Below, in pieces: positions 1 through 7,799 of a stretch of DNA of 17,277 nucleotides; position 1 is the first letter of the stretch, and each line of letters opens with the position of its first letter. This DNA comes from Opitutia bacterium UBA953. Its GTDB lineage: Bacteria; Verrucomicrobiota; Verrucomicrobiia; Opitutales; UBA953. The notes below the pieces were generated by a model, which saw nothing but the letters and a program-made list of their open reading frames with translations, was not told the DNA's origin and searched no databases. The stretch covers positions 5,288-22,564 of the forward strand of contig DBCR01000081.1 in NCBI GenBank assembly GCA_002293125.1, given 5' to 3'. The translations under genes were made by a program, and so were the position numbers.

Positions 1-11
1 TTTTCACCACC

Positions 12-881
12 ATGGAAGTCTACATCGACGGAAAGTTCTACCCCAAGGCCGAGGCCAAGATCTCGGTCTTCGACCACGGTTTCCTCTATGGTGACGGCAT
101 CTTCGAAGGCATCCGCCTCTACCAGGGCTGCGTCTTCCGTTTGGACGAGCACCTCGAGCGTCTCGAGATGTCCGCTAAGGCCCTCTGCCTCGATATGCCT
201 TGGTCCCGCAAAGAGATCGCTGAAATCATCTGCGAGTCCTGCCGTCGTAATAAGCTGACCGATGGCTACATCCGCCTCGTCGTCTCGCGCGGCTTCGGCG
301 ACCTCGGCCTTTCGCCGAAGAACTGCCCTAAGCCTTCGATCGTCTGCATCGCTGACACGATCAAGCTCTACCCTGAGGAGCTGTACGCCACGGGCATGCG
401 CATCATCACCGCGCCGACACGCCGCATCAGCCCGGCCGCCCTGCCGCCGATGATCAAGTCTCTCAATTACCTGAACAACATCATGGCCAAGATGGAAGCC
501 CAGCAGCACGGCTTCCACGAGTGCCTCATGCTCAACGAACAGGGCTACGTCGCTGAGTGCAGCGGAGACAACGTCTTCCTCATCCATAAAGGACGCCTGA
601 TCACCCCGGCCTCCCATGCGGGCGCCCTCGTGGGCATCACCCGCCAGGTCGCCCTCGAGATCGCCGCCGCCCTCAAGATCCCTACCGTCGAGACGAACAT
701 CACGCGCTATGACGTCTGGAACGCCGACGAATGCTTCCTCACCGGCACCGCTGCCGAGGTCATCCCCGTCATCGAGGTCGACGCCCGCAAGATCGGCACC
801 GGCAAGCCCGGCCCCATCACCGCCAGCATCCTCGCGGAATTCCGCAAGAAGGCTTCGCGGGAAGGCCAGATGATCCGCTAA
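12..881 (+). CDS. ilvE: Branched-chain amino acid aminotransferase (class IV, PLP-dependent)
   Basis: This 289-residue enzyme should transfer amino groups between glutamate and the branched-chain 2-oxo acids in the cytoplasm, the last step of Val/Leu/Ile synthesis. The N-terminal block VFDHGFLYGDGIFEG (residues 19-33), Lys149 in the SLNYLNN context (expected Schiff-base lysine), Glu182 in AECSGDNVF, and CFLTGTAAEVIPV (241-253) are fold-type IV aminotransferase landmarks. The length is normal for IlvE. The ATG at 12 gives a standard N-terminus; only 11 bases lie upstream, so its promoter is outside the window. The ABC exporter gene follows within about 22 bases, so co-transcription is possible, though no metabolic link is evident. 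Fold-type IV also includes D-amino acid transaminase and aminodeoxychorismate lyase. The overall pattern fits the short IlvE subgroup best, but substrate specificity is inferred. Confidence 0.9.
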   Translation: MEVYIDGKFYPKAEAKISVFDHGFLYGDGIFEGIRLYQGCVFRLDEHLERLEMSAKALCLDMPWSRKEIAEIICESCRRNKLTDGYIRLVVSRGFGDLGLSPKNCPKPSIVCIADTIKLYPEELYATGMRIITAPTRRISPAALPPMIKSLNYLNNIMAKMEAQQHGFHECLMLNEQGYVAECSGDNVFLIHKGRLITPASHAGALVGITRQVALEIAAALKIPTVETNITRYDVWNADECFLTGTAAEVIPVIEVDARKIGTGKPGPITASILAEFRKKASREGQMIR

Positions 882-903
882 GTTGGCCTGCGCCCTGACG
901 CGC

Positions 904-2733
904 ATGCCCGCCGCTTCCGTCCCTCCGACCGCCGACAGCCGCGAAGCCACGCTGTGGCGTTTGCTGCGTATCGCTTGGTCGTATCGCTCGGACTGCCTCC
1001 AGCTCCTCGGCCTACAGCTGGTCGTGGTCTTCCTGACCGTCGCGGTCATCGCCCTCGCGGGCGTCGGCATCGACTTCGTCCGCCACTGCACCGACCGGGC
1101 GATTCCCGCGCCGCCATTGCCTTTCTTCGTCCCGACCGACGCGACCGACAAGGCCGTCTTCGTCTGGCTCGGCGCCGGTATCCTCATCGCGGCCCTGCTC
1201 CGCGCGATCGTATCCTATGTCTTCGGATTGGTGTCGGTCCGCTTCCTGCACGGCCGCATCGTCGTCAACCTGCGCTCGCAGGTCTTCGCTAAACTCCAGC
1301 AACTGAGTTTCCGCTTCTTCGACTCCAACGCCAGCGGCTCGATCATCAACCGCGTCACCTCCGACGCGCACGCCATCCGGCTCTTCATCGAAGGCGTGGT
1401 CCTCCAGCTCGCGATCATCACCATCACCCTGGTCGCCTGCTCGGTCTACATGCTACGCACCGACTGGCGCTTGACGCTCGCCTGCCTCGCAGTGCTGCCG
1501 TTCCAGATCTGGCTCGCGATCCGCTTCTCCCGGAAGGTGCGGCCGGCCTACGAGGAGAACCGCGACCTGATGGATCGCATGGTGCTGGGCTTCTCGGAGA
1601 ACGTGCAAGGCATCCAGGTCGTCAAAGGCTTCGCCCTCGAGCCGCGCGTGATGGGTCGCTTCGCCGGCTGGAGCGAGGACATCCGCCTCCAGAAGCGTAA
1701 GGTCTTCGGCGAGGTTGCTCTCTTCTGGCCCCTCATTGACGGCCTCAATCGCCTCTCCATGGCCATCTTGATCGGCTACGGAGGCTGGATGGTCGCACGG
1801 GGTGAAATCGCCTTAGGCACCGGCCTAGTAGCCTTCGCGGGCCTATTGCAGCAGTTCTCAGCCCAGGTGACGACCCTTGCGTCGGTGGTGGACAACGCCC
1901 AGGTCTCCTTGGCCGGCGCCAAGCGCATCTTCGAGATCCTCGACACCGACCCAGGCGTCGCGACCGAACCCGGGGCCGCTTCCCCCGGACGCTTCCTCGG
2001 CCGCGTGGCCTTCGACAACGTTAGCTTTGAATACCAAGAGAACGCCACGGTGCTGCACGAACTCTCGTTCGTCGCCGAGCCCGGCCAACGCATCGCCATC
2101 GCCGGCGCCACTGGCGCGGGTAAGTCCGCCCTGCTCTCGCTGATCCCCCGCTTCTACGACCCGCGCTCCGGCCGCGTGACGCTTGACGGTCACGACATCC
2201 GCGCCCTTCCGCTCCCGGAACTCCGCCGCCAGGTGGGCATGGTCTTCCAAGAGAACTTCCTCTTCTCGAACACCATCGCGGCCAATATCGCTTTCGGCCA
2301 CCCGGACGCCACGCAGGAACGCATCGAACGGGCCGCTCGCATCGCCGGTGCCCACACGTTCATCATGGCGCTGCCCGAAGGCTACGAGACCTTCCTCGGC
2401 GAAGGCGGCGTCAATCTCTCCGGCGGACAGCGTCAGCGTGTCGCCATCGCCCGGGCACTCCTGCTTGAGCCGACCGTCCTCCTGCTCGACGACCCGACCT
2501 CGGCCATCGACCCAGAAACCGAGAAGGAAATCATGGAGGCGATGGAAGCGGCGATGGTCGGGCGCACCACTTTCATCGTGGCTCACCGGCTGAGCACGCT
2601 CCGCCGGGCGGACCAAATCTTAGTCCTCGAGCACGGCAAACTGGTGCAGGTCGGCACGCACGCGCAACTGATGGCGCAGGACGGGCATTACCGTCGTGCC
2701 ATCCTCGTCCAATCGGAGGGAGTCGTCGCATGA
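904..2733 (+). CDS. ABC exporter half-transporter, first subunit (MsbA/BmrC-like), degenerate Walker B
   Basis: This is a type IV ABC exporter half-molecule of 609 residues from ATG 904: six membrane helices (roughly 32-58, 84-110, 164-184, 189-206, 271-297, 304-322), then a nucleotide-binding domain. Seen directly: Walker A GATGAGKS (401-408), Q-loop Gln449, signature LSGGQ (505-509), Walker B LLLDD (Asp529), H-loop His561. The residue after the Walker B Asp, normally the catalytic Glu, is Asp530. A TTG at 883 would add seven residues directly behind the ilvE stop. I prefer ATG 904, but neither start has a clear ribosome binding site. The stop overlaps the next exporter gene by ATGA, and the partner carries a matching defect in its signature motif, so the two probably form a heterodimer. 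The substrate is unknown; a lipid, drug or peptide is possible. Confidence 0.88.
   Translation: MPAASVPPTADSREATLWRLLRIAWSYRSDCLQLLGLQLVVVFLTVAVIALAGVGIDFVRHCTDRAIPAPPLPFFVPTDATDKAVFVWLGAGILIAALLRAIVSYVFGLVSVRFLHGRIVVNLRSQVFAKLQQLSFRFFDSNASGSIINRVTSDAHAIRLFIEGVVLQLAIITITLVACSVYMLRTDWRLTLACLAVLPFQIWLAIRFSRKVRPAYEENRDLMDRMVLGFSENVQGIQVVKGFALEPRVMGRFAGWSEDIRLQKRKVFGEVALFWPLIDGLNRLSMAILIGYGGWMVARGEIALGTGLVAFAGLLQQFSAQVTTLASVVDNAQVSLAGAKRIFEILDTDPGVATEPGAASPGRFLGRVAFDNVSFEYQENATVLHELSFVAEPGQRIAIAGATGAGKSALLSLIPRFYDPRSGRVTLDGHDIRALPLPELRRQVGMVFQENFLFSNTIAANIAFGHPDATQERIERAARIAGAHTFIMALPEGYETFLGEGGVNLSGGQRQRVAIARALLLEPTVLLLDDPTSAIDPETEKEIMEAMEAAMVGRTTFIVAHRLSTLRRADQILVLEHGKLVQVGTHAQLMAQDGHYRRAILVQSEGVVA
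2715..2720 (+). promoter_or_regulatory. Shine-Dalgarno site for the second exporter subunit
   Basis: GGAGGG lies inside the end of the first exporter gene, nine bases before the ATG at 2730. It is one of the few clear Shine-Dalgarno sequences in the window. It supports the overlapping ATG as the true start and suggests that subunit 2 is initiated separately as well as by coupling. Confidence 0.6.
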
Positions 2734-4538
2734 GTAAGAGCAGCCTCGAAATCGCGGTCCGCCGCATCCGACCCGACGAAGAAGAACCGGATCGTCTCCC
2801 ACTGCGCTGGTCGACCGTCGCCCGCCTTCTCGCCTTCACCAGCCCACACGGACTGCAGCGCAACACCCTGCTCGGCCTCTGCGTCTTCCGCGCGATGGCC
2901 CTCCCTGCCCTCGCCTGGCTCGTGGGCGATATCATCAAAGGTCCCGTGACGACGGGCGACGGCCCAGCGACCCTCCGGGCGCTCGCCTTGTTCACAGCCT
3001 TCTTCATCGTCGCCGACGTCGCGCTGTACTGGCGCATCCGCCTCGCCCACCAGATCGGCGAGAATATCCTGCGCGACCTCCGCGACAAGCTGATGGCCCA
3101 CCTGCTCACGCAGCCGCTCTCATTCTTCCACGCTCGGCGCCACGGCAGCCTGATCAGTCGCATGATCTCGGACATCGAGGCGATGCGTAACGGGATTCAG
3201 AACAACTTCTTCATCTCGTTCGTCTCCCTCGGGCAGATGGCCTGCGCGGCGGCGCTCATGCTGCTGGCCAATCCGCAGCTGTTCCTCGTCCTGCTGGCCA
3301 TCGTGCCCTGCCTTCTTTTGGTGCACGGCTTTTTCCGCGGTAAGATCTTGCACGCCTCGCGCGTCCAGCAGGAGACCTTCTCCCGCGTGACGTCTGCGCT
3401 CGCCGAGACGGTGCAAGGCATCCGCGTGACGCAGGGCTTCGCCCGCGAGGATACCAACGCCGGCATCTTCACGCGTCTCGTCCGCAGCCTCGCCGGCAAC
3501 GTGGTCAAGACTGCCAGCCTCACCTCGCTCTACCTGCCGTTGCTCGAACTCAACGCTCAAGGCTTCATGGCTGCGCTCATCGGCGTCGGCGGCTGGGCGG
3601 CCCTTTCCGGCACCGGCACGAGCCTCGGCGACTTGGTGACCTTCTTCTTCCTGGCCGACCTGTTCTTCTCGCCGATCACCATCATCGGCACGCAGCTATC
3701 GGAAGCCACCCTGGCGATGGCTGGCGCGGAACGCTACTTCCGCCTCCTCGACACGCCGCCGGCCTGGACGGACAAACCGACAGCGAGCGCATGCCCGGCG
3801 CTCAAAGGCCACGTGGAGTTCCGGGATATTCACTTCGCCTACATCCCGGACCGCCCGGTCCTGCACGGGATCTCTTTTGTCGCCCAGCCGGGGCAGGTCG
3901 TAGCACTCGTCGGCCATACGGGCTCAGGTAAATCCACTATCATCGGGCTGCTGGCGAAATTCCAGCTGCCGCTCGTAGGTCAGGTGCTGGTCGACGGCCA
4001 TGACCTCGCCGATATCCGCCAGGAGACCCTACGCCGTCAGATGGGCTTCGTCTTCCAGCAGAACTTCCTCTTTGCGGGCACGATCGCGGAGAACGTGAAG
4101 TCGGCTCGCCCGGACGCAACCGACGAGGAGATCCGGCAAGCCTTCCGCGACCTCGACTGCCTCGACCTGATCGAAGACCTTCCCGCCGGCATCCACACGC
4201 CCTGCTCCGAGAAAGGACGCGGCCTTTCGATGGGCCAGCAACAGCTCGTCGCCTTCGCTCGTGCGTTGCTAGCCAACCCGCGCATCCTGGTGCTCGACGA
4301 AGCCACCAGCGCCGTCGACACGCTCACGGAAGCCAGGCTTCAGGTCGCCCTCGCCCGCCTGATGAAGGGCCGAACCTGCTTCGTGGTCGCCCATCGCCTC
4401 AGCACGATTCGGCGTGCCGACTGCGTCATCGTCTTGCATGAAGGACGTATCGTCGAACGAGGCACCCACGACGAACTCCTCGCCCTGCAAGGAGCCTACG
4501 CGGGCTTGCACCGCGACTTCCTGAGCTCGACGACCTGA
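2730..4538 (+). CDS. ABC exporter half-transporter, second subunit (MsbA/BmrD-like), degenerate signature motif
   Basis: This 602-residue half-exporter has a short charged N-terminus, about six membrane helices (44-67, 84-104, 157-178, 183-201, 270-292, 300-320) and a C-terminal ATPase domain. Visible motifs are Walker A GHTGSGKST (395-403), Q-loop Gln443, signature LSMGQ (499-503) instead of LSGGQ, Walker B VLDEATS with Asp523 and catalytic Glu524, and H-loop His555. The start is fixed by an ATGA overlap with subunit 1 and a GGAGGG site nine bases upstream. In head-to-tail ATPase dimers each site pairs one chain's Walker A/B with the other's signature. The altered signature here therefore meets the altered Walker B of subunit 1 in one degenerate site, while this chain's own Walker A/B would form the active site with LSGGQ of subunit 1. 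It ends six bases from the convergent neighbour. Confidence 0.9.
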   Translation: MSKSSLEIAVRRIRPDEEEPDRLPLRWSTVARLLAFTSPHGLQRNTLLGLCVFRAMALPALAWLVGDIIKGPVTTGDGPATLRALALFTAFFIVADVALYWRIRLAHQIGENILRDLRDKLMAHLLTQPLSFFHARRHGSLISRMISDIEAMRNGIQNNFFISFVSLGQMACAAALMLLANPQLFLVLLAIVPCLLLVHGFFRGKILHASRVQQETFSRVTSALAETVQGIRVTQGFAREDTNAGIFTRLVRSLAGNVVKTASLTSLYLPLLELNAQGFMAALIGVGGWAALSGTGTSLGDLVTFFFLADLFFSPITIIGTQLSEATLAMAGAERYFRLLDTPPAWTDKPTASACPALKGHVEFRDIHFAYIPDRPVLHGISFVAQPGQVVALVGHTGSGKSTIIGLLAKFQLPLVGQVLVDGHDLADIRQETLRRQMGFVFQQNFLFAGTIAENVKSARPDATDEEIRQAFRDLDCLDLIEDLPAGIHTPCSEKGRGLSMGQQQLVAFARALLANPRILVLDEATSAVDTLTEARLQVALARLMKGRTCFVVAHRLSTIRRADCVIVLHEGRIVERGTHDELLALQGAYAGLHRDFLSSTT

Positions 4539-4544
4539 CCGCGC

Positions 4545-5606
4545 CTACTTGGCCGCAGGGTCAGCGCCGAAGCTCGGCAGACGAGGCTTGGCCGTCTCTT
4601 CCGACTTAACCGGCGTCTTCGGATCAATCAGACTCGTGGGGAACGCGGCGCCGATACCTTGGGTCCGAACGTTCGCGTAAAGATCGCCGAGGGGAGATTT
4701 CCGGAAGGCCTCGACCTGCAAGTCCTGGTAGGTGACCGCATCTTCGCCGGATTTCACCGCCAAGGATACGTCGAGACGCACCGCTTGGCTGACCGGCCCG
4801 CCGGAGAATTTGACCTCATTCCGAGCGGCGACGGCGACGAGCGCGAGGCCCTTCGGGTCTTGGTGAACCGGCACGCTCCAGGTCTCGGGAACGACCAAGC
4901 CGGGGGGCAAGAGGAACAGGACCGTCCGGACCGGACCTCCGGGATTACCAGGGTAGACGAGTCGACGCCGGACCAACGGCCAATAACGACGGCCCAGCTC
5001 ATCGACCACCTCGATGCCGCCCGGACCCTCGACGACGAGCATGCGTTCTTTCAGAAAAAGGATTTCGTCCGGCGTCAGTTTAGCCTGCACCGCACCGGGT
5101 CGCCGGATTGGGCCTTCGCCAACAGGCACCTCCGCCGAGACGAGGACCACGAGGTCGACCGGGCCGGCCACGCGGTGGTCGATCCAAGCAATGAAGCCAT
5201 AAGGAACGACCGTCATGGCCGCGGCGAGCAGCAGGCCGCCACCGAAAGCCTTGGGAAATTCAAAGCGGACCCGCAAGGCCGTCATCAAGGCCGCCCCGGC
5301 GAAACCTGCCGCATGCACCGAGATGTCCGTACCCAGCGTCCACTGGGCCATCTCGAAATCCTCAGCGGACCCGAACCAGCGGATCCGAAAGTACATCGCG
5401 ATCACCCAGAGGGGGCCGGCCGTGGCGCCGATGAGCGGCGCGTAACGAGGGCCGGCACGCTCATAGACCTTGGAAAGCAACGCCGACAGCAGTGCCGCGA
5501 AAAGCCCGCCGAAGAAGGCGGACTTCAACGAAGCCACGCCCGTCAAGGCGGCCGCGATGACGAGGAACGCCCAGGTGAACCAGTAGGTCCGGGCGTAGGT
5601 ATTCAT
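4545..5606 (-). CDS. Integral membrane protein of unknown function, coupled to glgC
   Basis: I do not recognise this 353-residue protein. The N-terminal 145 residues hold about five hydrophobic segments (roughly 9-27, 29-45, 57-74, 95-111, 120-142). A soluble, Val/Pro/Gly-rich part follows (150-325), then a Lys/Pro-rich tail. The segment around 205-265 looks strand-rich with regular hydrophobic alternation. The reading frame is open for 29 more codons upstream, but those overlap glgC. The ATG at 5606 overlaps the glgC stop as ATGA, which is the likely start and implies translational coupling. Co-expression with glgC hints at a role near carbohydrate storage or the envelope, but nothing in the sequence shows this. 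It ends six bases from the convergent exporter gene. Confidence 0.75.
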   Translation of the reverse strand: MNTYARTYWFTWAFLVIAAALTGVASLKSAFFGGLFAALLSALLSKVYERAGPRYAPLIGATAGPLWVIAMYFRIRWFGSAEDFEMAQWTLGTDISVHAAGFAGAALMTALRVRFEFPKAFGGGLLLAAAMTVVPYGFIAWIDHRVAGPVDLVVLVSAEVPVGEGPIRRPGAVQAKLTPDEILFLKERMLVVEGPGGIEVVDELGRRYWPLVRRRLVYPGNPGGPVRTVLFLLPPGLVVPETWSVPVHQDPKGLALVAVAARNEVKFSGGPVSQAVRLDVSLAVKSGEDAVTYQDLQVEAFRKSPLGDLYANVRTQGIGAAFPTSLIDPKTPVKSEETAKPRLPSFGADPAAK

Positions 5607-6898
5607 TCCCCGACAATCGTCCCTGGCGGAACGATGGCGCCTTTCTTGACGACGATCACGCCATCCCGGACGAACAGGGCGTCGGTCTCCCATTTCTCGG
5701 GCAGTCCGGTCGGTGCGAGGCGACAGCCGGCGCCAATCCGCGCGTTCTTGTCGATGATCGCGTTGCGGATGAGGCAGTTGGGGCCGACGCCGATATCAGG
5801 ACGACCGAGGGAGTTGTTCTTAGCGAGGTCATGCGGACGCTCGAAGGTGTCGGCTCCCATCATGACCACGTTCTCGAGGCGGGAGCCGCCGCGGATCACG
5901 GAGCGGACACCGATGACGCAGCGATTCAGTTCGGAATCGTCAACGATGGCCCCATCGGCCATCAGGACGCGCTGCGAACGGGCGCCGTTAAGCTTGGCCG
6001 GAGGAAGATAACGGGAATGGGTGTAGACCGGATTCTGACCGTCGAAGAAATCGAACGGAGGCACCGGGTCGGTGAGGGTAAGATTACACTCCCAGAAGGA
6101 GCCCACGGTGCCAATGTCCTCCCAGTAACCGTCAAAAACGTAGGCCATCATCCGCTTCGAGGCAAGCAGGCCAGGGATGACTTCCTTGCCGAAGTCGGTC
6201 TGGGCTGGGTCAGCCAGAGCCTCGCGCATGACCTTGCCGGAGAAGAGGTAGATGCCCATCGAGGCCAGGCAGTAAGGCGTATCAGACTTGTCGGACAGGC
6301 GGGCACGGGCGTTACCGCCGAGCACGAGGGAGGCAATGACGGCCGGATTCTTCGGCTTCTCGACGAACTCGACGATGCGAAGGTCGGCGTTGACGCGCAT
6401 CACGCCGAGGGCGCTGACCTGGTCGGATGGCATGGCCTTGGCGGCGATGGTCACGTCGGCGGCATTCTCGATGTGCTGGCGAGCGAGCTCGTCGAAATCG
6501 AGCCGGTAGAGCTGGTCGCCGGAAAGGATGAGCACCAGGTCCTCGTCCTTCAGGTTGTAGTGATGCAGGTTCTGGCGGACGGCATCGGCCGTGCCCTGAT
6601 ACCAGGTCTCCTTGTCGCCCGTCTGCTCGGCGGCGAGGATGTCGACGAAGCCGCGGCCGAAACCGTCGAACTTATAGGTCTGCTGGATGTGCTTGTGGAG
6701 GGACGCCGTGTTGAACTGCGTCAGGACGAAGATCTGGTTAAAGCCGGAGTTCAGGCAATTGCTGATCGGGATGTCGACCAGGCGATAATTACTGGCGAGC
6801 GGCACGGCCGGCTTGCAGCGGTCCTTGGTCAGGGGATAGAGGCGGGAGCCACGACCGCCCCCCATGATGATACTGATGACGCGAGGAAGGGAAGGCAT
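5603..6898 (-). CDS. glgC: Glucose-1-phosphate adenylyltransferase (ADP-glucose pyrophosphorylase)
   Basis: This enzyme makes ADP-glucose and pyrophosphate from ATP and glucose-1-phosphate, the committed and usually allosterically controlled step of bacterial glycogen synthesis. The 431-residue protein starts with the nucleotidyltransferase loop GGGRGSRLYPLTKDRCKP (13-30). YRLVDIPISNCLNSG (38-52), the WYQGTADAVRQ block (99-109), SGDQLYRLDF (126-135), the substrate-contact EKPK (180-183) and SMGIYLF follow, then a C-terminal left-handed beta-helix (about 300-431). The wording of the N-terminal half, for example VLTQFNTASL, is closer to plant and cyanobacterial enzymes than to E. coli GlgC. The ATG at 6898 gives the family-standard N-terminus. 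The frame stays open to 7429, but that stretch overlaps the divergent hydrolase gene and is not homologous. A membrane protein gene follows by ATGA overlap. No other glycogen gene is visible. Confidence 0.95.
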   Translation of the reverse strand: MPSLPRVISIIMGGGRGSRLYPLTKDRCKPAVPLASNYRLVDIPISNCLNSGFNQIFVLTQFNTASLHKHIQQTYKFDGFGRGFVDILAAEQTGDKETWYQGTADAVRQNLHHYNLKDEDLVLILSGDQLYRLDFDELARQHIENAADVTIAAKAMPSDQVSALGVMRVNADLRIVEFVEKPKNPAVIASLVLGGNARARLSDKSDTPYCLASMGIYLFSGKVMREALADPAQTDFGKEVIPGLLASKRMMAYVFDGYWEDIGTVGSFWECNLTLTDPVPPFDFFDGQNPVYTHSRYLPPAKLNGARSQRVLMADGAIVDDSELNRCVIGVRSVIRGGSRLENVVMMGADTFERPHDLAKNNSLGRPDIGVGPNCLIRNAIIDKNARIGAGCRLAPTGLPEKWETDALFVRDGVIVVKKGAIVPPGTIVGE

Positions 6899-6962
6899 GG
6901 CGGGATGACCTACCTTCCCTCCGGTCGCCCTCGCCCTCAAGCGGAAAAGGGTGAATGGCGGC

Positions 6963-6991
6963 TTGAAGGCGGCACCGTGACAGGGTTGCAT
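6963..6991 (+). promoter_or_regulatory. Candidate promoter for the MBL-fold hydrolase gene
   Basis: TTGAAG (6963-6968) and TTGCAT (6986-6991) are separated by 17 bases. The second box ends 10 bases before the ATG at 7002, which would give a leader of only a few bases. It lies in the 103-bp divergent gap between glgC and this gene. The -10 match is poor (3/6), so this is tentative. No glgC-directed promoter was clear in the same gap. Confidence 0.28.
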
Positions 6992-7001
6992 CGGCCTCCG
7001 C

Positions 7002-7796
7002 ATGGCCTTCGCCTTCCACATCCTCGGCACGAGCAGCTCCGGCAACTGCTCCCTGCTGGAAGCGGGCGGTACGCGCATGATGCTCGACGCAGGCTTCCAG
7101 GGCCCCCGCCTCGAAGCTTCGCTGCAGAAGCTCGGCATCGAGGCGCGCGCCCTCGACGCGGTCTTCATCACGCACGAACACGCGGACCACTGCGTCGGCC
7201 TCCCCGCCCTGCTCCGCCAGAATCCGATGTTGAAGGTCTTCGCTAACCGCGAGACGGCACGACGCATCAAGGATTCGTTCAAGTCGCAGCCGGACTGGCA
7301 GCTCTTCGAGACAGGCACGACCTTCGAATTCCGCGGCATCCAGGTCACCTCGATTCCCATCCCGCACGACGCGGCTGATCCGGTCGGCTTCGCTTTCGAT
7401 CTGCCTGCCGAAGACGCCCGCCCGGCCAAGCGCCTGACCTGGCTGACCGACCTCGGTCACGCCACGCCGGTCGTGAAACATCACGTCGCGCTCGCCGATA
7501 TCCTGGTGCTCGAGGCGAACTACGACGACGAGATGCTGGACCTCTCCAAGCGTCCGACCTCGCTCAAGCAGCGCATCCGCGGCAACTTCGGGCACCTCTC
7601 GAACGTCCAGACGAAGGACCTTCTCCTCAGCCTACGCGAATGGCAGACGACGGAGCTCTACCTCGGCCACCTCAGCAAAGAATGCAACCGCACCATCATC
7701 GTCGACGCCCTGATGAACGAGGTGCGCGACCGTAAGACCGACCTCCGCATCACGGTGGTCGATCCTCTGGAAGATAATCCGGTCAGCCTCTGGTAA
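7002..7796 (+). CDS. WalJ/YycJ-type metallo-beta-lactamase-fold hydrolase
   Basis: This 264-residue cytoplasmic protein has the metallo-beta-lactamase fold. It opens with FHILGTSSSGNCSLLE (5-20), the typical YycJ/PhnP-like first strand, and carries the metal motif HEHADH (58-63). Further ligand-type positions are His in IPIPHD (about 117-122), the Asp of LTDLGHAT and His in LYLGHLS near the C-terminus. GNFGHLSNVQ is characteristic of the WalJ/YycJ group. Family members are two-metal hydrolases, and WalJ has been linked to nuclease activity and to coordination of cell division with DNA replication in Firmicutes; the role here is inferred. The walRK two-component genes that neighbour it in Firmicutes are absent. 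It is divergent from glgC and ends three bases from the stop of the convergent 644-residue protein gene. Confidence 0.85.
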   Translation: MAFAFHILGTSSSGNCSLLEAGGTRMMLDAGFQGPRLEASLQKLGIEARALDAVFITHEHADHCVGLPALLRQNPMLKVFANRETARRIKDSFKSQPDWQLFETGTTFEFRGIQVTSIPIPHDAADPVGFAFDLPAEDARPAKRLTWLTDLGHATPVVKHHVALADILVLEANYDDEMLDLSKRPTSLKQRIRGNFGHLSNVQTKDLLLSLREWQTTELYLGHLSKECNRTIIVDALMNEVRDRKTDLRITVVDPLEDNPVSLW

Positions 7797-7799
7797 GGC

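Noticed and set aside
883..903. TTG start for the first exporter subunit
   Set aside because: It has no ribosome binding site and a downstream ATG is available; kept only as an alternative in the annotation.
1858..2616. Antisense open frame inside the first exporter (252 codons)
   Set aside because: It is opposite a complete set of ABC ATPase motifs and has shadow-like composition.
4659..6011. Long open frame (450 codons, plus) opposite the membrane protein and glgC end
   Set aside because: Arg/Gly/Pro/Asp-rich with no hydrophobic pattern or motif, while the opposite strand has clear membrane segments and an ATGA coupling with glgC.
5831..7246. Long open frame antisense to glgC (471 codons, plus)
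   Set aside because: It lies opposite the strongly conserved glgC and runs into the hydrolase gene in another frame; its composition is that of a reverse-complement shadow.
6899..7429. Upstream extension of the glgC frame
   Set aside because: The extra residues have no similarity to GlgC and would overlap the divergent hydrolase; ATG 6898 gives the family N-terminus.
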